From Zeugodacus cucurbitae (lineage: Eukaryota > Arthropoda > Insecta > Diptera > Tephritidae): DNA of 64,000 nucleotides. Below the pieces are notes generated by a model. It saw nothing but the letters and a program-made list of their open reading frames with translations. It did no database searches and had not been told where the DNA came from. The DNA is taken from contig NC_071670.1 in the NCBI RefSeq assembly GCF_028554725.1, forward strand, positions 73,817,001 to 73,881,000, read 5' to 3'. Positions 1 to 10,360 of the stretch are shown here, piece after piece (position 1 is the first letter of the stretch; every line of letters starts with the position of its first letter). The position numbers and the translations under genes were made by a program.

Positions 1-279
1 CTCCCGCAGGTGCACAGCGGAGAAGTGTATTTTCAACGCACCCTTGTCGCAGAAGGTCTTCAGGCAAAGTGAACATTGCACTCGCTTCTTGCCCGTCACA
101 GGGTTGATAAACTGGGCTGCGAGATTAACGGGCGGTGAGCCCCACCGCTTGGGCTTGCCCATGGAACCGCCGATTGGTGAGGTGGCGGGGGAGGCAACGG
201 GAATTGGACAGGGCGCTGCTGTCGACGGATGGCCCATCAGGTATGCGGGAGGCATGAAGGTCGATATGAGGTGTTCCAT
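1..279 (-). CDS. disco: disco/disco-r family zinc-finger transcription factor, N-terminal part
   Basis: Reading the minus strand from the ATG at 279 gives 93 codons that run off the left edge without a stop. The product begins MEHLISTFMPPAYLMGH, has a short Pro/Ala/Ser spacer, then KPKRWGSPP (residues 42-50), a NPVTGKK block (59-65) and a C2H2 finger with C69-x2-C72-x12-H85-x4-H90. KPKRWGSPP plus the finger around CLKTFCDKGALKIHF is what I recall as the signature of Drosophila disconnected and disco-r, nuclear regulators of head/appendage and visual-system development and relatives of vertebrate basonuclin. The second finger and the long C-terminal part would lie outside the window. The start is supported by an in-frame TAA eight codons upstream and by a splice acceptor between them and the intron. 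The spacer between the N-terminal motif and the finger is short compared with my memory of fly disco. I cannot tell disco from disco-r, so the symbol means the family. Confidence 0.85.
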   Translation of the reverse strand, partial: MEHLISTFMPPAYLMGHPSTAAPCPIPVASPATSPIGGSMGKPKRWGSPPVNLAAQFINPVTGKKRVQCSLCLKTFCDKGALKIHFSAVHLRE

Positions 280-303
280 TACTGAGATTCGTTGTATTTA
301 TAT
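280..303 (-). other. 5' UTR part of the disco-type coding exon
   Basis: This short stretch lies between the inferred splice acceptor (AG at 305-304) and the ATG at 279-277. It contains an in-frame TAA, so the reading frame cannot extend upstream from the ATG within this exon. The base at -3 before the ATG is G, an acceptable initiation context. Confidence 0.6.
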
Positions 304-335
304 CTAAAATGAAACAAGAAAAAAACAATTATTAA
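304..335 (-). promoter_or_regulatory. 3' splice site (acceptor) upstream of the disco-type coding exon
   Basis: On the minus strand a CTAAT-type branch-point-like motif is followed by a T-rich tract with very few purines and then TTTTAG, ending at 304. This is close to the ideal fly acceptor. It sits only 24 bases before the ATG, so the coding exon is probably not the first exon and a separate 5' UTR exon lies at higher coordinates. This is inference from sequence only, without transcript evidence. Confidence 0.7.
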
Positions 336-1540
336 TTAGTTGATTTCATTGTGTTAAAAGACATGCAGAATTCTTTTAAAATACATAAATTATTAATTTT
401 GAAAACGTAATTGAAAGTCACAACAACAATTTGGAGTGAAATCAAATTTCCGCTTTATGAATAGTTCTGGTTCTACACGATGCAGATGTGTCTCACTGCC
501 GACAAGTATAATCTTGATTGACAGTCCGAAGTGGCTGTATTTGATTAGTGTAGTCTATATGTATATATGTACCAGTTCCGTCTTTCACAGTAATAACAAC
601 AACTCTATATATAGATATACAATAAAATGAATGGTTGCATTTGTTTGAGATAATCTGCGCATAATTAGAAAGATGACATCTCCGTCTCAGCTAAAAAATG
701 CTTCGCGATAAATTCAATAGATACGAAGCGAATGTACACAGTGACAGACGAACATTTGGCTAAAGTAGAGTGGAGGAGCTCTGAAAGGAGATTACATCAT
801 TTCCTCGATGTCAAATGGCTAAGTGAAGGAGCACTCGAGTCTAGATTTCAGATTGTAATACTTTCAAGATGATAGTTCACAGTCATTCTTATTTATATAT
901 ATTTATTTTTATTTTTGAACACTTCTCACAAACAACTCTTTTTAACAAACAACTACTCTTCGAACAACTCGAATGACATCATACAGCAGAGACATCTGTC
1001 AATCAAGAACACAAAAGTTGCGCTATAAATGTCCCCAAAAGCGATTCGGATGGCAAGAGAAAAAAGATTATCGTGAAGGATGCAATTTAAGAAAATCATA
1101 AAGCTCCTCTCCTTCATTCGTGCTCTGTGAGCGGCAGAATATGTGAATGTGAGCGACCAAAAGCCCGTACAATTAAGTTCGGCATGCACATTCGAACTCA
1201 CTAACTCATGAATAATCCAAGGCAATGGTGTCAAACAATAACTCAAATCATAAATTCAAGTGATGTTCAATGCCAAACTCCAAAACTGGATGACAGGGGT
1301 AGACGACAAATAAAAAGTGTCGAAGGCGAGCTTTCGCTGAGTATCGTTGATCCGACAGAAGCACACAATCAAGTCCCATTCGTCGTCTCCACTCCACCGA
1401 TAGGGCCTCGTGCATAGTGTGTGATGAAAGCGTCGTTGACGCTGGGAACGAACGCGTCGTCCGGTGATGGCAGTTGTCTCGGGTTCAGTGTGTGAGTTTC
1501 CCAGCAGCGTTTGGAAACGGTCGCGAATCGGAACTCTTAC
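304..1540 (-). other. Candidate 5' UTR intron of the disco-type gene
   Basis: If the strong acceptor ending at 304 pairs with the nearest strong minus-strand donor (exon end CAG at 1541, then GTAAGAG), this 1237-bp stretch is an intron. It is AT-rich, contains no plausible gene, and includes TATA-like runs around 890-910. Pairing with a more distant donor (7671 or 52104) is equally allowed by the sequence, so the boundary on the right is uncertain. Confidence 0.4.
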
Positions 1541-1543
1541 CTG
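1535..1543 (-). promoter_or_regulatory. Strong 5' splice site (donor), candidate end of 5' UTR exon
   Basis: Minus-strand sequence reads GACAG|GTAAGAG with the exon ending at 1541. It matches the metazoan donor consensus at nearly every position and is the closest good donor to the disco-type acceptor. No clear TATA box or initiator could be tied to an exon start further right, so only the exon end is proposed. Confidence 0.45.
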
Positions 1544-3435
1544 TCAACGGGCGCATAAAATATGCTTTTACGACTGCATACAACAGTGGCTGCCATTATT
1601 CGTCGCATTTTGAGTTATTCCTGTGTCCGCTGATCGCCGATCGCCAAAAGACCATAAGCAATGACGAAATATGCCAACCGACATACGAATGGTGTGGTGT
1701 TAAACGCCGAAATGTCCATGCGATCAAGGCAGGTATGTTGGAATATTGTGCGAGAAATGGAGGCTTTTAATTGATCGTAAATAATTACGACGTACGCGGG
1801 TGCAACAAATCAAGCTGCGAACGAATTTCATTTACGACAATCAGCAGCGTTCAATATAAAGTTGGAATTACTGTGATGTCCCTGTGATGATGAGATGCCG
1901 AAAGACAACGAGGTCAAATAAGAAGAGGAGCCGAGGTGTAATCCATTTATTTCGGTTTGCGCAGAGTGACCTCTTCTGAAATGTGTCTTTGTCACCTCAG
2001 TATTTAAATTTGTCATATTAACATTTTTAACCAGAGCCGGTCACACTCAACTATACATATACATGCTTGTGTCCATGTTAGTGGCATGCGTTGGCAGTTC
2101 AAAGTTGACACACAAACATGCGCCGCAGAATATGTCACTTTTATGGAGTAACAATGCTGAACATGACATAAATACTACTGTAGTAGTTTCGTGATTTATA
2201 CAATAACAACAAAAGCGGTGGCATAAAAATCCAAAAACTCGCTTTTTGTGTTAAGCATTTCATATAAATATGTTATGTTGTGTGGTTACACGCATGTTTG
2301 TCGCCGAAAAACGAAGAATAAACAATAAAAATTCGACAAAGCTGTAAATGTCCGAGAGAAGTGGCAACCGCAGACGGTGTCACTAAGGCCCTCACCGTTC
2401 CGCAGTTGGCATATCGCCCGCAGTAGTCTTGGGCCAAGCGAAGATGACACTTTTATCACTGGTAGCTCAATGGCGGTCCACATTTCAGCTTGGCTGCTGA
2501 CACGACTTTCGGCTTCGACTTACAGAGCTTCGCTTGATGCTGGCTTGATGTTGATTTATTATCGACAGTGATTGTATGCGATGATCATTAACATTTAGAT
2601 TGGATTTTCTGAATGTTAGTTTGTATGCTCATTTGTTCATGTGTCCAAACATGTGTTCGTTTGTATGCGTACAACTGTGTTGTGTTTTTATCTCGTCTTA
2701 GCCTGTTTTTAGCCGCTTAGCTTGTTTATTGTGTGCTGCTGCCCGCTTTGTATTGCTTTCTAGGTAGCCAGCTTGTGACCGCTATAAAATCCTAATGAGC
2801 TTTCTTGCCGCTACCCGACTGTCTGCTGTCTTCTCGCACTTTGCTGAGCGTTTTAAGATTCTTTGACAAAATCTTTAGATGCCAAATGGTTGACATGAAA
2901 AACCCCATAAAAAGACATTAATAAAATACATCAAGCCATTTAGAGCAACACCGATCGGATCACACGTTGGTAATTATAAAGCCATAACGCTTCGACTGTG
3001 TAAATGTGCGTGTAGATGCACTCGTATTACATAGAGGTATGCGCAGCAAACAATACAAGACAAGACAAGGCAACTCGAAAATTCTGACGATAACAGAGAC
3101 GCTTTGAGATCGTTGACAAAGCAAGAAAATTGAATCAAATTAGTGAATTTGTTTTCTAATGTAGAAAGTGGAGTTATCTGCCCACTTTGACTATCATCGA
3201 ATACTGTGGAGTGTCGCGGCCCCTATCCGGACAACTTTTGTTGTCATTTTCAATGATAGATTCAATGATGATTTACATACAGCAGAAGCAAGTCTTCTGC
3301 AAGTGTTTGCAGATTTTACGAGCCCATTAGAAAGATAAATCAAGAGACGCTTGTACTCCTAAAAGATGCGAAGAGAAGAAACCTGCCTGATAAGATCACA
3401 ACAATTCCCACCAGAGGACAACACAAACAATTATT
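1544..3435. other. Non-coding stretch, no gene recognised
   Basis: Small open frames occur on both strands (for example 1474-1770 plus) but none has a recognisable domain or convincing codon pattern. If the donor at 1541 is used, the part nearest to it would include the 5' UTR exon and promoter of the disco-type gene. I see no element boundaries or long repeats here. Confidence 0.5.
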
Positions 3436-3669
3436 ACTCGCACAACTATTTTCGAAATGAACATTTACAAGTAAGTATGGGTGTAATAGCAACAACAATG
3501 TCATTGACAATTACATGAAGCGGACGCGAGGTGCGAGGTAGAGTTTGGCGATACTCGCACAACTATTTTCGAAATGAACATTTACAAGTAAGTATGGGTG
3601 TAATAGCAACAACAATGTCAGTGACAATTACATGAAGCGGACGCGAGGTGCGAGGTAGAGTTTGGCGAT
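3436..3669. repeat. Tandem duplication, 2 x 117 bp, nearly identical
   Basis: Copy 1 spans 3436-3552 and copy 2 spans 3553-3669, directly adjacent. I see a single substitution between them (gtcattgac versus gtcagtgac). Each copy contains ATGAACATTTACAAGTAAGT, in which CAA|GTAAGTAT is a strong plus-strand splice donor 14 bases after an ATG. The near identity implies a recent duplication or recent gene conversion. A collapsed or mis-joined assembly is an alternative explanation. Confidence 0.95.
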
Positions 3670-4929
3670 TCGATTTTCGATCACCGACTTAGTGCCACGA
3701 CAAATTGTGAAATTATAGCAAAGGAAGGAGGGAGGAAGTTCAGACTTCCTTGCATGCGAACATCGCTGCTTTCCAGGGGACACGACTACCGTGTTGTCCG
3801 CCTTTTGATGTCATAAAAATGGAAGACCAGTAGTTGTAAAACGCTATTATACTGCTGAGGGCACCACGGGGAGGAATGCGAACTGCGCACTTTAGTGGAC
3901 AAAAATCACAAGACATTTTTAATGGCAGCCACAGATGTGGCTTCTGCGACTGGTCGAGAGGAGCGCCAGTAGATTTGGTGGGTTTTAATGCAAAGTTGCA
4001 ACTGCTGATTTGTGGCGCTGTAACTCGCTTCGCGTCCAATTTTTAATTACATTTTATTGACAACATTTTGTACGACGCTAATAGAAATTTTATGTCTACG
4101 AATATCAGCTTGTCTAACGACGCCCCTTCATGAGTGGTGCCCCGCTTTGAATAAGTTTGCTGACAATTTGAAATTGTAGTTTAAAATAGACATATAGATA
4201 TACATATCTGTATTTGCTGCATGAATCTATGAATGAAATTTGTACAGTTAATTGACTTCTGCAGAGATTGGCTCTATTACGCTCGGTCGTATCAATTGAC
4301 TTGCAGCGACCTCGCTTTTCTAAGGCCGTTCGATTGGCTGTTCGCTGGTCTTTTCAATTAAGAAAGTCAGTTGGGTTGCCCGTCCATCTACAACATGGCG
4401 TCTGTCATCTCACCAAGTAATCATATCTAGTCATTGGACGCTTCGTTGCTTCACCAATTGGCCGCCATCAACTCTTATGACTTTTACTGTTATTGTTTGT
4501 GTACATATCTATGTATAGTATTCTCGTTATGCTTGCTTAATTTCCAACATATTTCAGATTTATTGCTGTTGTTATACATATTTTGGTGGACGTTTTTGTT
4601 GTCTTTCATATTACTCTACTTGACCTCGCTCTTGGCGATTTTAATAAAGCCATCTGATGGCAGTTTTTCTCACAGTTAAGTTGAATTAATAATAAAAGCG
4701 ATAAAACAAGATGATAAAATGCACACTTCGTCATATAATTGCTTACTAAAACATTTGGAATTAAAGTAAAGCTCCGTAGTGAAAACTGCGCTTTTTAGTT
4801 TTTAGTATAGTGTATTGTGACTAGGGCTTGTTCTACACCCAGATTAATTTTTTTTGCTTTTGTTCGCCGTGAGTGTATTTCTCATAGTTGTTTGAGCATA
4901 AAACTCATTTACATTCTGAGTCACAAGTT
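3670..4929. other. Non-coding stretch, no gene recognised
   Basis: This holds AT-rich sequence and two small hydrophobic or basic open frames (3740-4039 minus, 4434-4679 plus) without recognisable domains. The hydrophobicity of the second follows from T-richness. It ends at the left target-site duplication of the LINE insertion. Confidence 0.5.
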
Positions 4930-4943
4930 GTTAATTATTTTAT
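4930..4943. repeat. Left target-site duplication of the LINE fragment
   Basis: GTTAATTATTTTAT here is repeated exactly at 5367-5380, on the other side of the LINE fragment. A 14-base perfect direct repeat at both boundaries is the expected footprint of target-primed reverse transcription. Confidence 0.8.
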
Positions 4944-5366
4944 ATATATATATATTTGGCGTAGGAACCGCTTTAAGCGATTATAGCCGAATCCACCAGA
5001 GCGCGCCACTCATTCCTCCTTTTTGCTTTTTGGCGCCAACTGGAAACACCAAGTGAAGCCAGGTCACTTTGCACTTGGTCTTTCCACCGGAGTGGAGGTC
5101 GTCCTCTTCCGCGGCTTCCTCCAGCGGGTACTGCATCGAATACTTTCAGAGCTGGAGTGTTTTCTTCCATCCGTACAACATGACCTAGCCAGCGTAGCCG
5201 CTGTTTTTTTATTCGCTGAACTATGTCAATGTCGTCGTATAAATCGTACAGCTCATCGTTCCATCGTCTGCGGTATTCGCCTTTGCCAATGTTTAGAGGA
5301 CCATAAATCTTGCGCAAAACCTTTCTCTCGAAAACCCCAAGAGTCGTCTCATCGGATGTTGTCATC
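4944..5366 (-). mobile_element. 5'-truncated non-LTR retrotransposon (LINE), RTE-like 3' end
   Basis: The minus strand carries an uninterrupted frame (5365-4973, 130 codons) matching the C-terminal end of LINE reverse-transcriptase polyproteins. It contains VFERKVLRKIYGP (residues 11-23), RLRWLGHVVRM (56-66) and GRGRPPLRWKDQV (86-98), a thumb/C-terminal pattern familiar from insect endonuclease-reverse transcriptases. The 3' UTR is only about 30 bases and ends in an (AT)n tail at 4944-4955, as in RTE-type elements. The insertion is flanked by a 14-bp target-site duplication. The endonuclease and the catalytic reverse-transcriptase core are missing, so this is a dead copy. The frame starts almost at the truncation point. 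The open frame and perfect duplication suggest a young insertion. The clade assignment is tentative. Confidence 0.88.
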
Positions 5367-5380
5367 GTTAATTATTTTAT
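5367..5380. repeat. Right target-site duplication of the LINE fragment
   Basis: Exact second copy of GTTAATTATTTTAT (first copy 4930-4943). It marks the 5' truncation point of the minus-strand LINE at 5366. Confidence 0.8.
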
Positions 5381-5969
5381 GTAAGATATAAAAGACCTTC
5401 GCTTCTTGGAACCTAAACTCAGACTATATTTCAAAATACTGTGACTGCTAAATTGTATCCTTAGATATACAAATCTCATATGTCATTCTTAGTAGGTTAT
5501 TGTCAAAACTCCGACGGTACAGCATCCACGAATTAATCGATCCATATGAGTTCGCAATCTCAATATCTCTTTCACAAAATATATTTAGATTTGAAAAAAC
5601 GTTTTCACATTGCTTACCTTTTAAAAAATGTCTAAGCTCGCTTTCTTCTTCACTAAATTATTCCTTCAGTTTTATAGAAATTGTTTAAAACGCTTTAGCT
5701 GCGCTCCAGTATTATTTGTATAATGTCCGAAAAAAGTTTTTTTATTTGATTAAAATTCACAACAGTTTTCCTTTTATTACATAGAAAATCTTTAAGTTAC
5801 TGTCTTCTAATTTATTTACACTCTTTGTGTTGCACTTGTTTTTTCAGAAATCATATTTTTTATTTGCAGAAGTATGTATCACTTGCTTTTTGTTATTGTT
5901 ATTAGCACTGTCAGTACTCTATTAGTTAAACACTTAACACCATTTAAACGGCTGTTTCTTATTTTCGAC
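5381..5969. other. AT-rich non-coding stretch
   Basis: T-rich sequence without a recognisable gene. A minus-strand donor-like AAAAG|GTAAGCA occurs near 5617, but nothing supports its use. Confidence 0.45.
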
Positions 5970-7030
5970 CGATTCGTCAAATGTGTCTGTACGATTTCTT
6001 AGTTCTTAGACAACTAGCAAGTACCCGTCGTGCTTCTTCGCTTACTTCACTCCTGCACATATGTCCACTTCCTACAAAGTCGTGGGTGACACTGACAGAC
6101 TGTGGCACATAATGTCGTTGTGAGAATTCAACCGACTTCAAGCGACTTGTGCAGTCGCCGCTGCTCACACACCGCTGCGTCGCTTGCCACAGTGACACCA
6201 ACACCAACGCAAGCACCATTCGCACAGCGCGCTGCTGCAGGCAACCACCACACCAATGCGCTCACATTCTGCTGCCGCCGCTGACAAACGCATGAAGCGG
6301 ACCCCGCAAAGTTCTTGGTTGACTTTTGTGTGCGCTGCCGCCCTGTTCTGCTTGGGGACACTTTGCTGCGACGCTCTCAACCGAACGTGTTCGTGGGCCA
6401 GCCGATAAGGATAGCTGCGTCATTCGATTCGCTGCGTCGCACACACACGCCGCACACGGCCACTCGAGATAAACTGAGCGTGAGTTCGTCGCTGCTGTGA
6501 CAGTCACCCAAAGCGACCCAGCACAGCTGGCAGCAGCAGCGGCCGCGTCGAAAGAGCAAGCAAGCGATTCTGCTGCGAACAACCAACCTGGGTATCTGCC
6601 GAATGACACAAGAGACAAAGTCGTCTATACTTACATACACACAGTTAAATTGTTGTTGTTGTGCAAACACGTCGCATTTACCTTGGAGTATCTGTGTGTC
6701 TGTGTGAATGAGTGGCATTGCGAGTGTGGTTGGTTGCGTGCTCAGTGACACTCAGATGAACACATTGCTGTTGTTGCCTTTTTTGTTGTTGCTGCCTAGC
6801 CGTTGCGTATTGCCTTTTGCAGTGCCATTGTTGAGCCCGAAAACGTCGAAACTCATCACCACGAACAGACCAGCTTGCAGCTCGTGGTGTTGGCAAACAC
6901 GCCCGGCAGAGAAAAAAAACCACGGCCCGACTATTTTAAAGAGCACATAATGACAGCGCTATTGTCACCATTCACCATTTCACTTCAGCCACCACCGAGC
7001 TCATAGCGCACTCACTCACTCCTCCAGCCG
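5970..7030. other. GC-rich, CAG/CTG-rich block with open frames on both strands
   Basis: Composition shifts to GC-rich with clusters of CAG, GCT, GCC and TTG triplets (for example 6525-6550 and 6653-6665). Several mutually overlapping frames stay open on both strands (6128-6361 minus, 6262-6618 minus, 6377-6751 minus, 6102-6284 plus). Such bidirectional openness is typical of triplet-rich DNA and not of one real gene; none contains a domain I recognise. A CpG-poor insect promoter or enhancer core is a reasonable reading because it stands out from its AT-rich surroundings. Confidence 0.4.
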
Positions 7031-7640
7031 AAGCGCTGAGCACCTCGCATAAGAGCGGATTTGTGTTCTTTTATTTTGACTTTGACTCTATATAGAAGAT
7101 ATGTATGTGCTTATGTGCATACTTTACTAGAGTAGACATTCAAACGTTTCCATGTATTTATTTACGATTCAAATATATGAGTCGGTAATGCAGTTCCGAT
7201 AGTTCCGAAGTGGATTAGCTTACTCTTACGCTAAGTTTTATGATTAAGTATAGATACTATTTAGTGCTTTATTTAATAGTAACATGGATGGAATGATTAA
7301 CTCGGAAAGTCTCTTAAAGTGCAAACGCCAGCTGCGTTAAATTCAAGCGCTTTCCTCTCAATTTAAGTTAGTTTAGCAGCCGTGACTAGTCATCTGCAAC
7401 GGATATTGTCTGACCGTCTAAGTAAGAGTACACACATACATAACTCCAGAAGGGGACATTTCAGAAAACGGTGATACTTTAAGAAAATATGTCCACCAGA
7501 ATGTGCCCATTCGTTGTGCGACGCACGCCTTTTTCTTGCATTCCTTATGTACCAGCATAAGTAAATATGTATTCTTATATTATTGTCCCTTCGTTGGCAT
7601 ATAACATTGGGGGACGACACAATTCACAGTAACGCACCCG
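7031..7640. other. AT-rich non-coding stretch
   Basis: Nothing beyond short TATGTA microsatellite traces near 7099 and a chance frame at 7390-7620 minus. Confidence 0.45.
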
Positions 7641-8550
7641 CTTATCCATCTAATCAAAGCGGTCACTTACCAACCTGCCCACCGACAGCACCCACATTCA
7701 GTCCACTTCAGTCCATACACGCAATCGCTATCCTTTTCCCCCTCTAGCAGCTGTGCACCACGCAGGTACTCATAGAAAGCCTTCTCATTCGCACAGTGTC
7801 GCACGTTTCCGCGCTGGACCATATTCAGTTGACATGCGACGCTGGTGACCGTCGCATAATGCCGTTGGTGTTGTTGCTTTTCACCATATCAACCGTACAA
7901 ACTCCCAGCCATACAGTCACAAGAGGCAACACACGCTCCATATCTCTCTCAACACACACAAAACACAAACGCAACAAGGGAGAGCGAATAATTCCGGTTG
8001 TGTTGTTGCGTTTCACAGAGCAGAGAGTTTCGCCCCATGGTGCCGCTGTGTGAGACAGAGGTGAAACGAGTTGACTTTTGCAGTTTCACGTTCGTACGAG
8101 TGAAACACCGATTCCCATTCACTTTTCGTAGCGCCGTCGTCCGCAGTTTACTGCCTCTGTTGACGCCGACGCTGCTACTGTTGTAAACGTCGCAGCGGCT
8201 TGCTGCTTGGTTTTGTTTGACTCAGCTCGCTTTTAGTCTTCCTCCGTGTGTGTTGTTGTTGGCGTTGGTGGTTAACACAACACTGTTGTATGGTTGCGAT
8301 ACCTTTTGCTCTTGCTTCGCTTCTGCCTCTGCCTTCACCGCTGCCACTGTCGGTGCTTGTGTCGTTGCTTTGGTCGATGGCGTTGATATTGTTGTTATTG
8401 CTCTTTGCTTGAGCTTCGTAAATATATAAGGTTATTGTTATTGTTGGTGGTGATTTTTTCCTCTCGTTTAAATTTTGACATTTGTTGTGTCTCCTTGGTT
8501 TGCATGTCTCTTTCACTCGAAGGCGTTTTCTAATGGCGCCCAGTCGCTGC
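7641..8550. other. Second GC-richer block, candidate alternative 5' UTR exon or promoter region
   Basis: This block is rich in TTG/CAA triplets and has lower AT content than its flanks. At its left end the minus strand has a good donor, GGTTG|GTAAGTGACC (exon end 7671), so an exon extending rightward from 7671 on the minus strand could be an alternative first exon of the disco-type gene. The frame at 8175-8516 minus (113 codons, Asn/Ser/Arg-rich) looks like a translation of simple triplet repeats. Confidence 0.3.
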
Positions 8551-9887
8551 TTCTCCCTCTGTCACAAGCGAGTCTTGGGTTTAGCTTTGATTTCAGACGA
8601 CATTTTAATATGGGGGCGAGTACCAATGCACCAATGACATCGCAGATCTGGTGACAAAGGCATTATTGCTATTCGTGACCGTCCGATGCTGGATAGAGAA
8701 TCGGGCAATGTTGAATGAATGTGACTGCGAGAACCTTAAGCAGGAGGGAGGTTTTTCGTCCGATCACAATGGCATTTCTTATATATTCCAGTTTTTTTAT
8801 TTAAATTGTGTACACACATAGAAGGATATGTAGGTATGTATGTAAGTGTACTGATATGTATTACATATGTATATACAAGCATTTCGAATACTTATGTATT
8901 CAAGTCAAATAGTAAGCTTCAAGTGGAATGGAATGGAGCAAACTCTCGGCAAGGATAGAAACGAGGATGCTTTGGCAGTGCAAATATTAATGCGAAATCT
9001 ATAGTATAGTTTATCTGTTGAGAAAGATACGCAAATGTTATTGAAGATTTGAATTTAAGACACATAAATCTTAATAACCTTCAAAGATACATCTTCTTAT
9101 TCCCCAAAGTTAAGGTAACGTCTTCAAAATACTGGCGCTTTGTAAATTAGCTGATTTATTTACCTACAAAGAAAATACTTATTGACTCTCCATGAATACA
9201 TACTTACATATAATGGCTATGTATAAATAGTATCTTCCCTATTAAAGCTTTAATACACCGATAGTTCTTAGTACTTCTATAATACTATACCAGATGCCAG
9301 ACATTGCGAAGAATTTAGCAATAGTTCAGCTAATCAATATTCAATATGATGAACAATGCTTTAATGCTCTCAATATGGAGGAACATCGATAGTGAGGGCT
9401 TTAAAATATTCATGTTGTTTCTGTAACCCAGCTCAGACACTAACCAATAGCTGAAATTTTGGACCTAAAGGAGTTATGGCATCCTGAAACCTTGACAGGA
9501 CCGCGTTACATTAAATAACTCATTTGATTTGTGTTCCAATAATCATAAAATCCTGCCAATAATGAAGAAATTCTTATGAATATAGATTGCTTAAATATTT
9601 TAGAATTTATATTCGGTGGACCAAATTAGTTTCTGTCAACAGAAAGTGCCATACAAAAATGTGGGCCTATCTTTCCACTTGGACCAAAATACAAATTAAA
9701 GCATATGCTATATGGAAACCTAGAAGTTATTATTTTAAAACGATATTATTAGAATTATGGTAGTTGTCTGTTATAAGCTTCGTCTAGCACCAGTAGATCT
9801 CAGTTACAAGATGACTATGTTTAATTCAAAGCAGCATTATCCAGTATTGTGAGAAACGAATACTATCCATAAAGTATGAAATAAGTA
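8551..9887. other. AT-rich non-coding stretch
   Basis: No frame of interest. It contains a TATGTA microsatellite cluster at about 8825-8875. Confidence 0.45.
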
Positions 9888-10360
9888 CAGTGGAACTTCC
9901 ATAACTCGAACTTCTATAACTCGAAGATCTCCATAACTCGAACACTTGAATTGGCAAAAGCGTTTAGAAGCCAAATTTCATACAAATTTCCTTCCATAAC
10001 TCGAATTTCTGTAACTCGAAGTTCTTCATAATTTGAACTTTTGAAGTGTCAATAGAAGGCAACTTTCATACAAATTTCCTTCCATAAATCGAACTTTTTG
10101 GTCAGGGCATAATACAAAATTTAAAATTTTTCTATCGAGGTAGAATTTTAGAGGAGTCCCTTTATATCTTAAAATTCATAATACATGTTTTAAGGTATGA
10201 ATATAAAACTTTATGTGAAGTAATTAAATAAAACTGTATGGAAATCTATATTTTACAGCTTTTTGAAAAATTATATTTTTTAATGAAAATCCAATAACTC
10301 GAAGTCTCTCTAACTCGAAGTTTTTTTGTGGATTGTGGTGATTCGAGTTAGAGAAGTTAT
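9888..10360. mobile_element. Pogo/Tigger-like MITE (non-autonomous Tc1-mariner superfamily element)
   Basis: The left end is TA followed by CAGTGGAACTTCCATAACTCG, the style of terminus I know from pogo/Tigger families, with the expected TA target dinucleotide at 9886-9887. The first 200 bases hold at least five copies of the unit ATAACTCGAA or TAACTCGAA, plus two degenerate ones. More copies occur near 10290-10320, and an inverted copy (ATTCGAGTTAGAGAAGTT) closes the right end at about 10360, followed by a TA run. The interior is AT-rich without a transposase frame. The right terminus is degraded, so its exact end is uncertain. Confidence 0.55.

Noticed and set aside
125..328. 67-codon minus-strand frame overlapping the disco-type coding start
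   Set aside because: It is a different frame of the same strand; the zinc-finger frame starting at 279 explains this DNA.
6102..6950. Many overlapping frames of 60-124 codons on both strands
   Set aside because: Simultaneous openness on opposite strands follows CAG/GCC triplet composition; no domains or start/splice support.
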